DNA of 64,000 nucleotides from Jannaschia sp. S6380 (lineage in GTDB: Bacteria > Pseudomonadota > Alphaproteobacteria > Rhodobacterales > Rhodobacteraceae): assembly GCF_023015695.1 (NCBI RefSeq), contig NZ_JALKAS010000001.1, positions 1,364,001 to 1,428,000 of the forward strand. The letters run 5' to 3'. Below the pieces are notes generated by a model. The model was given only the letters and a program-made list of their open reading frames with translations, was not told the DNA's origin and ran no database searches. This document shows positions 35,805-43,910 of this stretch, piece after piece; position 1 is the first letter of the stretch, and every line of letters starts with the position of its first letter. The position numbers were made by a program, and so were the translations under genes.

Positions 35805-37418
35805 ATGGCGGACGATACACGCGAGGCCGATTGGTGGCGGGATACGGTAATCTATCAGATCTATCCCCGCTCCTATCAGGACGATGACGGCGACGGCGTG
35901 GGCGATCTGCAGGGGATCGCGCGAAGGCTCGATCATCTCGTCGAACTCGGCATCGACGCGGTCTGGGTCAGTCCGATCTACCCCTCGCCCATGGCCGATT
36001 TCGGATACGACGTCGCCGACTACACGGGGATCGACCCGCTGTTCGGCACGATGGACGACTTCGACACGCTGCTGGCCGCAGCGCATGAACGGGGTCTGAA
36101 GCTGATCCTGGATTTCGTCCCCAACCATTCGTCGGACGCCCATCCGTGGTTCCGCGAGGCGCGGGCATCGCGCGACAATCCCAAGCGCGACTGGTACATC
36201 TGGCGCGACCCCGGCCCCGAGGGCGAGGTGCCCAACAACTGGCAAAGCTCCTCCGGCGGGTCCGCCTGGACCTGGGACGCGACGACGGAGCAGTATTACC
36301 TGCACACCTTCCTGCCCGAGCAACCGGACCTGAACTGGCGCAACCCGGATGTCCGCGCGGCGATGCTGGCGGCAATGCGCTTCTGGTTCGAGAAGGGCGT
36401 CGATGGGTTCCGCCTGGACGTCGTCTATCACTGCATCAAGGACGAACAGTTCCGCGACGATCCGGTCAACCCCGATCACGACGATGAACGGGACCCGCCC
36501 TTCGGCGCGGTCATCCCGACCCACAGCACCGACCAGCCCGAAGTGATGCCCCTGGTGATCGAACCGATGCGCGCCCTGGCCGACGAGATGGGCCACCGCC
36601 TGCTGATCGGAGAGATCTATCTGCCGCACGCGCGGCTGATGCGATATTATGGCGAGGATGGATCGGGCGTGCAGCTGCCGTTCAATTTCGCCCTGATCTC
36701 GGCCGAATGGAGCGCGCCCGCCTTGTGCGAACTCGTGACGGAATACGAGCGCCTGCTACCGAAGGATGGCTGGCCGAACTGGGTTCTCGGCAATCACGAC
36801 CAAAGCCGGATCGCCACCCGCATCGGACCGGCCCGCGCCGCGATGGCGGCGGTGCTGCTGCTGGCGGGCCTGCGCGGGACGCCGACCATCTACTACGGCG
36901 AGGAGATCGGGATGGAGGACGTGGAGATACCGCCCGACCGCATCCGTGACCCTTGGGAGCGGAACATGCCCGGCAAGGGCGAAGGACGCGATCCGTGCCG
37001 GACGCCGATGCGGTGGAGCGACAGGCCGAATTCCGGGTTCTGCCCCCAGGACGTCGAACCCTGGTTGCCAATGGGCGATGTGGCGAAGGGGAACACGGTG
37101 GATGGCCAGCGGGGCGAGGACGGATCGATGCTGTCGCTCTATCGGGCGTTGCTCGCCTTGCGACGATCCCAGGCGGCGCTGCACGTCGGCGACTACGACA
37201 CGATCGCGGCGCAGGGCGACCTGCTGCTGATCGTGCGATCCGCGGCAGGGTCACGGCTGGCCATCGTGCTGAACCCGTCGGACGCGTCGGGCGCGGTGGA
37301 ATTGCCCCCCGGGGCCGGGGACCCGCGCATTCTGCTCAGAACCCAGGCGAACGTCGCGTTGGAGGGTGGGACGCGTTGCACCCTGCCTGCGGGCGCGGCG
37401 GCGATCGTCGCCCTCTGA
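35805..37418 (+). CDS. Alpha-glucosidase (GH13, oligo-1,6-glucosidase-like)
   Basis: 537-residue cytoplasmic GH13 enzyme. WWRDTVIYQIYPRSYQDDDGDGVGDLQGI is the alpha-glucosidase/oligo-1,6-glucosidase N-terminus; DFVPNH (103-108), GFRLDVV with nucleophile Asp-205, LLIGEIYLP with Glu-270, and VLGNHDQSRIATRIG with Asp-332 complete the active site. Hydrolyses non-reducing alpha-glucosides. The ATG at 35805 follows GACGGAGGCGACG. In many Rhodobacterales this gene sits with an ABC alpha-glucoside importer (aglEFGK), which is absent here. It converges with iolG, 6 bases apart. Confidence 0.9.
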   Translation: MADDTREADWWRDTVIYQIYPRSYQDDDGDGVGDLQGIARRLDHLVELGIDAVWVSPIYPSPMADFGYDVADYTGIDPLFGTMDDFDTLLAAAHERGLKLILDFVPNHSSDAHPWFREARASRDNPKRDWYIWRDPGPEGEVPNNWQSSSGGSAWTWDATTEQYYLHTFLPEQPDLNWRNPDVRAAMLAAMRFWFEKGVDGFRLDVVYHCIKDEQFRDDPVNPDHDDERDPPFGAVIPTHSTDQPEVMPLVIEPMRALADEMGHRLLIGEIYLPHARLMRYYGEDGSGVQLPFNFALISAEWSAPALCELVTEYERLLPKDGWPNWVLGNHDQSRIATRIGPARAAMAAVLLLAGLRGTPTIYYGEEIGMEDVEIPPDRIRDPWERNMPGKGEGRDPCRTPMRWSDRPNSGFCPQDVEPWLPMGDVAKGNTVDGQRGEDGSMLSLYRALLALRRSQAALHVGDYDTIAAQGDLLLIVRSAAGSRLAIVLNPSDASGAVELPPGAGDPRILLRTQANVALEGGTRCTLPAGAAAIVAL

Positions 37419-37424
37419 CCCGCG

Positions 37425-38411
37425 TCAGAGGCGGACGGGCGTCCCGCTTTCCAGCGACAGGGCGGCGGCATCGGCCAGAAGCTGGGCGCGAAGCCCGTCG
37501 TGGATCGTGGGCTGCGGCGGGCAGCCCTCGCGCAGGGCATCGACGAAATGCGCCATCTCCGCGAGATACGCATCGCGGTAACGTTCCAGAAAGAAATGCT
37601 GCGCGGGCGCGCGGGTGAAGCCGGAACCGGTCGCCGCTTCGACCGAATGGTCCCGGATGTTCCCGACCCGCAGCATGCCATCCGCGCCGTGAACCTCGAC
37701 CCGCTGGTCATAGCCATAGGCGGCGCGACGCGAGTTGGAGATCTGGCAGATCCGGCCGCTGGCCGTGGTGAGGATAGCCGCCGCCGTGTCGACATCGCCC
37801 GCTTGCCCGATCGCCGGATCGACAAGGGCGGCGCCGGTGGCGAAGACTTGCACAGGCTCCTCCTCCAGCAGGAAGCGCGCCATGTCGAAATCGTGGATCA
37901 TCATGTCACGGAAGATGCCGCCCGACGCGGCGATGTAGTCGAGCGGAGGCGGCGCCGGATCGCGCGAACTGATCGTGACGATTTCGACCGCTCCGATCGC
38001 GCCCGCGCGCAACTGGCCGCGCAGATGGGCGAAGCTCGTGTCGAAGCGCCGGTTGAACCCGGTCATGAAGGCGATGCCGGATTTCTCCACCGCGTCGATG
38101 CAGGTGCGAATGCGGTTGGCGGACATGTCCACCGGCTTTTCGCAGAACACCGCCTTGCCGGCCTCGGCGGCGGCATGGATCAGGTCGAAATGCGTGTCCG
38201 TGGGCGTCGCCACGATCACCGCGGCGATCTCCGGGTCGGACATCACCTGGTCGGCGGTCCGAACGGGCGCGCCCGTTCGCGCGGACAGCGCCTCGGCAGC
38301 CGCCGGCACGGCGTCGGACACGGCGCCGATCCGCGTGCCGGGCAGGCCCAGAAGGGATCCGGCGTGAACCTGGCCGATGCGGCCGCAGCCGAGGATTGCA
38401 AGGGTCGTCAT
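37425..38411 (-). CDS. iolG: Inositol 2-dehydrogenase
   Basis: 328-residue Gfo/Idh/MocA NAD-dependent dehydrogenase that oxidises myo-inositol to 2-keto-myo-inositol. Rossmann motif AILGCGRIGQVHAGSL (G8-x-G10-x-x-G13), VFCEKPVDM (EKP 91-93) with the catalytic Lys, and GGIFRDMMIHDFDMARFLL with the D-x-x-x-H pair typical of IolG; NSRRAAYGYDQRVEVHGADG also fits. It is the last gene of the leftward iol operon, 4 bases after the aldolase gene. Two further Gfo/Idh paralogues occur in the divergent operon; this one is closest to canonical IolG. Confidence 0.9.
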   Translation of the reverse strand: MTTLAILGCGRIGQVHAGSLLGLPGTRIGAVSDAVPAAAEALSARTGAPVRTADQVMSDPEIAAVIVATPTDTHFDLIHAAAEAGKAVFCEKPVDMSANRIRTCIDAVEKSGIAFMTGFNRRFDTSFAHLRGQLRAGAIGAVEIVTISSRDPAPPPLDYIAASGGIFRDMMIHDFDMARFLLEEEPVQVFATGAALVDPAIGQAGDVDTAAAILTTASGRICQISNSRRAAYGYDQRVEVHGADGMLRVGNIRDHSVEAATGSGFTRAPAQHFFLERYRDAYLAEMAHFVDALREGCPPQPTIHDGLRAQLLADAAALSLESGTPVRL

Positions 38412-38415
38412 GGCA

Positions 38416-39255
38416 TCACTCCGCGTCCGGTCTGCCGAGGGTTCGAAGGACATCGCGGGCGGCCGCGACCATCGGATCATGGGTGCGCCGCAGCAGCGCG
38501 ACGCGGTCGAACTCCTCGGGATCGGCGGCGAGAGCGCGGCGCAGGGCGGTCCCGAACGCCATCCGAAGCTCGGTCCCGATGTTGAACTTGCAGATGCGCG
38601 AGGTCCGAGCCAGCCGTGCCCGCTGCGCCGCCGGCACGCCGGATCCGCCGTGGATGACCAGCGGAATGTCCGTGACCGCCTCGATCGCACGCAGTCGGTC
38701 CTCGTCCAGGCCGCCCTCCTGCCGCTGCTGCAGATGGACGTTTCCGACGGAGATCGCCATTGCGTCCACCCCCGTCCCTTCGGCGAAGCGGGCAGCGGCA
38801 TCGGGGTCGGTCCCCGACGAACCCTCGCCCGCCGCATAGCCGACGAAACCGATCTCCCCCTCGCAGGACGCGCCGGCATCATGCGCCATCCGGGCGACCG
38901 CCGCCGTCGCCGCGATGTTCTCGTCAAGCGGCAGGCGCGAGCCGTCGAACATCACCGAGGTGAACCCCGCGTCCAGCGCGGCGCGGCAGTCCGCGGCGTC
39001 GTAGCCGTGATCCAGATGCGCCACGACCGGGATCGACGCCGCGTCGGCCAGGTGCCGGAACATCCGACCCAGCACCGGCAGCGGCGTATGGGCGCGGCAA
39101 CTGGGCCCGGCCTGCAGGATCACCGGCAGGCCCTCGGCCTCGGCGGCGGCGACATAGGCGCGCATGTCCTCCCACCCAAGCGTGACCAGGCCACCCACGG
39201 CGTATCCGCCCGCCATCGCGGGGCGCAGAACCTCGGCCAGCGTGGCCAGCGTCAT
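38416..39255 (-). CDS. Class II aldolase, IolJ-like
   Basis: 279-residue class II (zinc) fructose-bisphosphate-aldolase-family protein. Ligand motifs: VVAHLDHGYDAADC, SCEGEIGFVGYAAGEGSSGTDPDAA, DAMAISVGNVHLQ, and IPLVIHGGSGVPAAQ. In this operon it most plausibly cleaves 2-deoxy-5-keto-gluconate 6-phosphate to dihydroxyacetone phosphate and malonate semialdehyde (the IolJ step). That fits with IolC here lacking the fused DUF2090 aldolase domain that many proteobacterial IolC proteins carry. Its ATG overlaps the iolB stop (ATGA). Confidence 0.82.
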   Translation of the reverse strand: MTLATLAEVLRPAMAGGYAVGGLVTLGWEDMRAYVAAAEAEGLPVILQAGPSCRAHTPLPVLGRMFRHLADAASIPVVAHLDHGYDAADCRAALDAGFTSVMFDGSRLPLDENIAATAAVARMAHDAGASCEGEIGFVGYAAGEGSSGTDPDAAARFAEGTGVDAMAISVGNVHLQQRQEGGLDEDRLRAIEAVTDIPLVIHGGSGVPAAQRARLARTSRICKFNIGTELRMAFGTALRRALAADPEEFDRVALLRRTHDPMVAAARDVLRTLGRPDAE

Positions 39256-40106
39256 TTGAACTTGGCCACCATGTCCTTGATGCCGGGGATCGTCTCGATC
39301 TGGGCGGCATGGGTCGGCTGGAAATATTGCACCAGGCTGCGCTGCGACAACCCGCCGAGAATGGTGAAATAGTACATCTCGTATCCCGGCATCACGGCGC
39401 AGGGATGGTATCCCTTGTCGATGCAGATCGTCGATCCGTCCATCAGCTGATAGGCATCGCCCGGGCGCCCCTCCTCGCGTTGCAGGATCTGGACGCCGGA
39501 CCCGTGATCGGGCCGGAAGCGGAAATTATAGGTCTCGTCATGCCGCGTCTCGATGATCGTCCCATCCGCGTCCGCCCGGTCGGTGTCGTGCTTGTGCGCG
39601 GGAAAGCCGGACCATCCGCCCTGCCCCACGGTGAACAGTTCCGACACGAGCAGGCGGCCCACCTTGCCGTGCTGCTTCTGACCCAGGATGTGCTTGATCT
39701 TGCGGTGCGTCTTGGTGTCGTCGCTGCCGTATTGCACCAGGTCCAGCTCCGCGGTGCGGACGTCGAAGGGGTCGAGCACCTCGTCATGGCGCGCGCCGGC
39801 GATGAAGGTTTCGGTATCGCGGATGCAGGTGATCGTGGCCGTCGCACCCACGGGGACGTATACTCCCTCGGGCTCTCCATCCCAGACGTCGGTGCCGCGC
39901 TGGCCCAACCCGCCGAAATCGGCGCCTTCGATCGACACGTCGACCGTGCCCGTGGCCGGAACGATGCACGTCTCATAGCCGGGGACGCGGTATTCGAACG
40001 TCTCGCCCGCCTTCAGCTTGACGATATTGAAGTAGTTCAGCGGCACCGTCGGATCGTCGGCATCGACGATGGGCCGGTTGCGGTTGTCATGGGGCGCGAT
40101 GTGCAT
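39252..40106 (-). CDS. iolB: 5-deoxy-glucuronate isomerase
   Basis: 284-residue double-cupin enzyme converting 5-deoxy-glucuronate to 2-deoxy-5-keto-gluconate. Start MHIAPHDNRNRPIVDADDPTVPLNYFNIVKLKAGETFEYRVPGYETCIVPATGTVDV; second cupin with GQGGWSGFPAHKHDTD, IETRHDETYNFRFRPDHGSGVQ, DGSTICIDKGYHPCAVMPGYEMYYFTILGG carrying the metal His/Glu residues. GGAGAACCCG precedes the ATG at 40104-40106. It overlaps the end of iolC by 20 bases and the aldolase start by 4 bases. Confidence 0.95.
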   Translation of the reverse strand: MHIAPHDNRNRPIVDADDPTVPLNYFNIVKLKAGETFEYRVPGYETCIVPATGTVDVSIEGADFGGLGQRGTDVWDGEPEGVYVPVGATATITCIRDTETFIAGARHDEVLDPFDVRTAELDLVQYGSDDTKTHRKIKHILGQKQHGKVGRLLVSELFTVGQGGWSGFPAHKHDTDRADADGTIIETRHDETYNFRFRPDHGSGVQILQREEGRPGDAYQLMDGSTICIDKGYHPCAVMPGYEMYYFTILGGLSQRSLVQYFQPTHAAQIETIPGIKDMVAKFK

Positions 40107-41094
40107 CGGGTTCTCCTGCGGGATCTGTGGGGCCTGGATGGTCTGCCAGGAAGCGGTCCAGTTCGGCGGGCGTGGGCATCGCGGGCGCGCAGCCCGGACG
40201 ACCGACCACGATCGCCGCGCAGGCCGACGCGCGCAGCACCGCCGTGCGAAGGTCGGATCCGCCGGCGATCGACGACAGCAATCCGGCCATGAAGCTGTCG
40301 CCCGCCCCCGTCGGCTTGAGCGCGTCGACGGCATAGATCCCGGTTCGAAACTCGGCGCCGTCGGACAGGGTTACGGCGCCCCGTTCGCCCATCTTGTAGA
40401 TGACGATCCGGTCGGCGGCGGCCAGTTCGCGCGCCTTGGCGTAGCCCTGGTCCAAACCGCCGGCCATGAAGCCGAACTCCTCGTCATTGCCGACGATCAT
40501 GTCCGATTGCGCGCCGGCGTGCGACAGGACTTGCTGCGCGACCTCCGGGCCTGGCCAGCTGTAGGGGCGGTAGTCGATGTCGAAGATAATCGGCAGCCCG
40601 GCCGCGCGCGCTAGGTCGAAGGCGCGGAAGGCGGCGCTGCGCGACGGCTCGGCCGCGAAGACCGTGCCCGCCGTCACCAGTGCGCCGAACCGGGTGTAGT
40701 CCACCGCCTCGACATCTTCCGCGGTCATCTCGAAATCGGCGGCACCATTGCGATAGATGACCGACTGGTGCCCCTCGACCCGGCTTTCGTAGAGAGCCAG
40801 CGAATTGCGCGCCTCGCCGCCCACGGGCGTGACATGATCGGTGGCCACGCCGTACTGGCGCAGGCGGTTCAGGCAAAACCGCCCGACGGAGTCGTCCGAC
40901 ACCCGCGTCACGAGGCTTGCCCGCCCGCCCAACTTGACGATCCCCGCGGCCGTATTGGCCGAGGAGCCACCCATGTCGGCCGTGAAACCCTCGGCATCTT
41001 CGGTCGCGACGCCCGGGGCGGGATACAGGTCCATCCCCACGCGGCCGACGATGACGAAGCGGTTGCGGCGGATGCCATCGAGAAGCGCACTCAT
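40087..41094 (-). CDS. iolC: 5-dehydro-2-deoxygluconokinase
   Basis: 335-residue PfkB/ribokinase-family kinase that phosphorylates 2-deoxy-5-keto-gluconate. FVIVGRVGMDLYPAPGVATEDAEGFTADMGGSSANTAAGIVKLGGRASLVTRVSDDSVG contains the PfkB N-terminal signature, and DALKPTGAGDSFMAGLLSSI carries the catalytic Asp and anion-hole GAGD. It is the short, kinase-only form without the C-terminal DUF2090 aldolase domain. Start ATG at 41092-41094 overlaps the stop of the PhyH oxygenase gene (ATGA). Confidence 0.94.
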   Translation of the reverse strand: MSALLDGIRRNRFVIVGRVGMDLYPAPGVATEDAEGFTADMGGSSANTAAGIVKLGGRASLVTRVSDDSVGRFCLNRLRQYGVATDHVTPVGGEARNSLALYESRVEGHQSVIYRNGAADFEMTAEDVEAVDYTRFGALVTAGTVFAAEPSRSAAFRAFDLARAAGLPIIFDIDYRPYSWPGPEVAQQVLSHAGAQSDMIVGNDEEFGFMAGGLDQGYAKARELAAADRIVIYKMGERGAVTLSDGAEFRTGIYAVDALKPTGAGDSFMAGLLSSIAGGSDLRTAVLRASACAAIVVGRPGCAPAMPTPAELDRFLADHPGPTDPAGEPDAHRAP

Positions 41095-41930
41095 CCCCGC
41101 CCCACGGTGTTGCCGCCCGCCGCCTGGTCCAGAACCTCGGGGTAGGGAAAGTTCAGACCGATCAGCTGGCGGATGTCGTCGTCTGCCGCGTCGACGAACG
41201 AGGCCGGCAGCCCGGCGGGCAGATCCTCCATCGGCTTGACCCATTTCGGCAGGTACTGAATCAGGATCGCGCTGCGGTCACGTGCCGACCGGTTCGGCAT
41301 CGCGCAATGCCAAGTCGCGCCGTAGAAAAGCACCACATCACCCGGCGCACCGGTCATTCGCGCGCATTTCTCGTGGAATTCGTCCTCGGGGCCCGGATAT
41401 CGCAGATGCCGCTGGCTGCCGGGAACATAGGCCGTCGCGCCGCTCTCCTCGGTGAACGGGTCCAGGATGACCGAGACCTGCGCGTTCATGGGAAACGAGC
41501 CGTTCAGCCGCATCGGATGCGTGCCGGGTTCGTGGAAATCCCAGTAGGGATAGTCGATATGCGGCTCCTGCCCCGGCCCGCCGGGCAGGATGCGATTGGC
41601 CGCGATCGACCCCATGATGAACTCGCTTCCCAGAAAGCGGCGCAGGACGCGCATCAGGACGGGATGGGCCGCCATCCGCGAAAAGACCTCGCCCTTCGCC
41701 AGCAGGTTCCAAACGCGCCGCTGCAGTTCGATCCGGCCCGTCTCCTCGGCCTCGCCCTGGAAATGCGTGACCTTTCCGGGGTCGCGGTCGGACTCAGCCA
41801 TCACGATCGACCGGGCCTCGGCGATCTGGTCGTCGTCGATCAGCCCGGTGATCCGCACCGCTCCCGCCCCACTCAACAACTCCTCGGCGATCGTATCGGG
41901 GTCGGCGGTCCGGTCGGTAAAACTCCGCAT
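41091..41930 (-). CDS. PhyH-family Fe(II)/2-oxoglutarate oxygenase inside the iol operon
   Basis: 279-residue phytanoyl-CoA-dioxygenase-like protein. The iron triad is intact: EPHIDYPYWDFH gives His-124 and Asp-126, and VVLFYGATWHCAMPNRSARDRSAILIQY gives His-208, with Arg-217 or Arg-219 placed to bind 2-oxoglutarate. NGSFPMNAQVSVILDPFTEESGATAYVPGSQRHLRYPG is the typical PhyH core. It is coupled on both sides: its ATG shares a base with the iolD stop (TGATG) and its stop overlaps the iolC start (ATGA). The standard inositol pathway needs no such enzyme. I infer a role on a substrate variant, for example oxidative demethylation of an O-methyl-inositol. Confidence 0.85.
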   Translation of the reverse strand: MRSFTDRTADPDTIAEELLSGAGAVRITGLIDDDQIAEARSIVMAESDRDPGKVTHFQGEAEETGRIELQRRVWNLLAKGEVFSRMAAHPVLMRVLRRFLGSEFIMGSIAANRILPGGPGQEPHIDYPYWDFHEPGTHPMRLNGSFPMNAQVSVILDPFTEESGATAYVPGSQRHLRYPGPEDEFHEKCARMTGAPGDVVLFYGATWHCAMPNRSARDRSAILIQYLPKWVKPMEDLPAGLPASFVDAADDDIRQLIGLNFPYPEVLDQAAGGNTVGRG

Positions 41931-43792
41931 CAGATGCCCTTCCTCTGGCGCGCACGCCCGGTCTCGACTTCGCCATGAGCGGCGGCGACCTTGGGATGCT
42001 CGGTGGCATGCGGCGTCCCGACCTCCCACCAGGCATGGCCCTGGGTCGTCCAGCCCTCGTAGGCATCGACCTTCATCACGATGACGCAGGTCCGGTCGGC
42101 GGTCTGCGCCCGTTTGAATGTCTCGGCGAACTCGGCCATCGTCCCGACCGTTTCGGCACGTGCGCCCATGGCGGCGGCATGGGCGGCGAAATCGACGGTG
42201 AAGGGGTCGGGCACGGTGGGACAATCGGCAATCAGGTTGTTGAAACTCTCCAGCCCGGTGTTGTTCTGCAGCTTGTTGATGACCGCGAAGCCGCCATTGT
42301 CGAGAACGCAGACGATCAGCTTCTTGCCGGTCAGGACCGAAGAATAGATGTCGGAGTTCATCAGCAGGTAGGACCCGTCGCCCGTCAGGACGATGGTCTC
42401 TCGCTCGGGCTCGCGTTCGGCCTGCGCGATGCGCGCGCCCCAGCCGCCCGCGATCTCGTATCCCATGCAGGAGAAACCGAATTCCACGTCCACGGTGCCG
42501 ATGGCCTTCGTCTGCCAATGGGCCGTGATCTCGGCCGGCAGCCCGCCGGCCGCGGCCACGATGCGGTCGCGCGGATGGCACAGGTCGTTCACCACGCGGA
42601 TCGCCTGGGCATAGGAGTTCGGCCCATTGCCCGGTCGCGTGACGGCATCGGTATAGACGATCCATTCGGCGCGGGCATCGCGGGCGAAATCCACCCAGTC
42701 TGACGGCGCGCGATAGCCGTCCAGATCGCCCAGCGCCGCCAGCGCCAGCCTGGCATCCCCCACCACCGGAAGCGACAGGTGCTTGGCCGCGTCGTGGCGC
42801 GCGACGTTCACGCCTATGATGCGCGCATCGGGCGCGAAGGCTGTCCAGGACCCGGTCGTGAAGTCCTGCAACCGGGTGCCCACGGCCAGGATGACATCGG
42901 CGCGTTCGGCGATGGCGTTGGCGCTGTCGGAACCCGTGACCCCGACCGGCCCGATATTGAGGGGATGGTGCTGCAACAGGTTTGCGCGTCCGGCGATGGT
43001 CTCGACCACGGGGATGTCATGCGCCTCGGCGAAGCGGGTCAGCTCCTCCGTGGCGCCCGAATACTGCACGCCGCCGCCCGCGATGATCATCGGGCGCGCC
43101 GCCCCGCGCAGCAGGTCGCGCGCCTGGGCCAGTTCGCCTGCATCCGCGGCCTGACGGCGGATCCGGTGCACACGCTTGTCGAAGAATCGGGCCGGATAGT
43201 CATAGGTCCAGCCCTGCACGTCCTGCGGCAGGCCGATGAAGGCGGGGCCGCAATCCGCCGGATCCAGCATGGTGGCCAGTGCGGCCGGAAGCGACTGGAG
43301 GACCTGTGCCGGATGGGTGATCCGGTCCCAGAACCGCGTCACGGCGCGGAATGCGTCGTTCACCCCCAACGTCGGGTCGCCGAAATGTTCCAGCTGCTGG
43401 AGAACGGGGTCGGGCAGCCGCGTGACATAGGTATCACCGCAGAGCATAAGAAGCGGCAGCCGGTTGGCATGGGCCAGCGCCGCGCTGGTCAGCAGGTTCG
43501 CCGTCCCAGGCCCCGCGCTCGCCGTGCAGAACATGAACCGCCGACGCAACCACTGCTTGGCATAGCCCGCGGCGGCGAACCCCATCCCCTGCTCGTTCTG
43601 CCCGCGGTAGAGCGGCAAGACGTCCCGCGCATCCCAGAGCGCCTCGCCCAGACAGGTGACGTTGCCATGGCCGAAGATCCCGAAACCGCCGCCGCAGATG
43701 CGGACCTCCTCGCCGTCGATCTCGATATACTGGGCGGCGAGAAACCGGACGATCGCCTGCGTCGTGGTCAGTTTCACTATCTCGTTCGCCAT
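41930..43792 (-). CDS. iolD: 3D-(3,5/4)-trihydroxycyclohexane-1,2-dione hydrolase
   Basis: 620-residue thiamine-diphosphate enzyme that opens the ring of the diketone intermediate to 5-deoxy-glucuronate. N-terminal TPP domain: TTTQAIVRFLAAQYIEIDGEEVRICGGGFGIFGHGNVTCLGEAL and YRGQNEQGMGFAAAGYAK with the catalytic Glu; C-terminal TPP-binding motif VLTGDGSYLLMNSDIYSSVLTGKKLIVCVLDNGGFAVINKLQNN. First gene of the leftward operon; a candidate promoter (TTGCAA at 43879-43884, TATCCT at 43857-43862, 16-base spacer, minus strand) overlaps the LacI-type palindrome. Confidence 0.95.
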   Translation of the reverse strand: MANEIVKLTTTQAIVRFLAAQYIEIDGEEVRICGGGFGIFGHGNVTCLGEALWDARDVLPLYRGQNEQGMGFAAAGYAKQWLRRRFMFCTASAGPGTANLLTSAALAHANRLPLLMLCGDTYVTRLPDPVLQQLEHFGDPTLGVNDAFRAVTRFWDRITHPAQVLQSLPAALATMLDPADCGPAFIGLPQDVQGWTYDYPARFFDKRVHRIRRQAADAGELAQARDLLRGAARPMIIAGGGVQYSGATEELTRFAEAHDIPVVETIAGRANLLQHHPLNIGPVGVTGSDSANAIAERADVILAVGTRLQDFTTGSWTAFAPDARIIGVNVARHDAAKHLSLPVVGDARLALAALGDLDGYRAPSDWVDFARDARAEWIVYTDAVTRPGNGPNSYAQAIRVVNDLCHPRDRIVAAAGGLPAEITAHWQTKAIGTVDVEFGFSCMGYEIAGGWGARIAQAEREPERETIVLTGDGSYLLMNSDIYSSVLTGKKLIVCVLDNGGFAVINKLQNNTGLESFNNLIADCPTVPDPFTVDFAAHAAAMGARAETVGTMAEFAETFKRAQTADRTCVIVMKVDAYEGWTTQGHAWWEVGTPHATEHPKVAAAHGEVETGRARQRKGI

Positions 43793-43867
43793 CTTCTGAA
43801 CCCATCCCCGTCGCGGTCGACCTTGCCGATTTGCATCTTGCGTGGTCTCGAATCCGAGGATACGAAT

Positions 43868-43885
43868 TTTGCAACCGGTTGCAAA
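43868..43885. promoter_or_regulatory. LacI-type operator between iolD and the divergent operon
   Basis: TTTGCAACCGGTTGCAAA is a perfect 18-base palindrome of the LacI-family operator type (central CCGG, flanking TTGCAA half-sites). It overlaps the candidate iolD -35 region on one strand and lies directly after a candidate promoter (TTGCGT-N17-TACGAA, 43838-43866) on the other, 26 bases before the Gfo/Idh ATG. The same core recurs at 48165-48180 beside the lacI-family gene. Confidence 0.75.
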
Positions 43886-43910
43886 CCTAATTCCAGGCAC
43901 GGGATACGAC

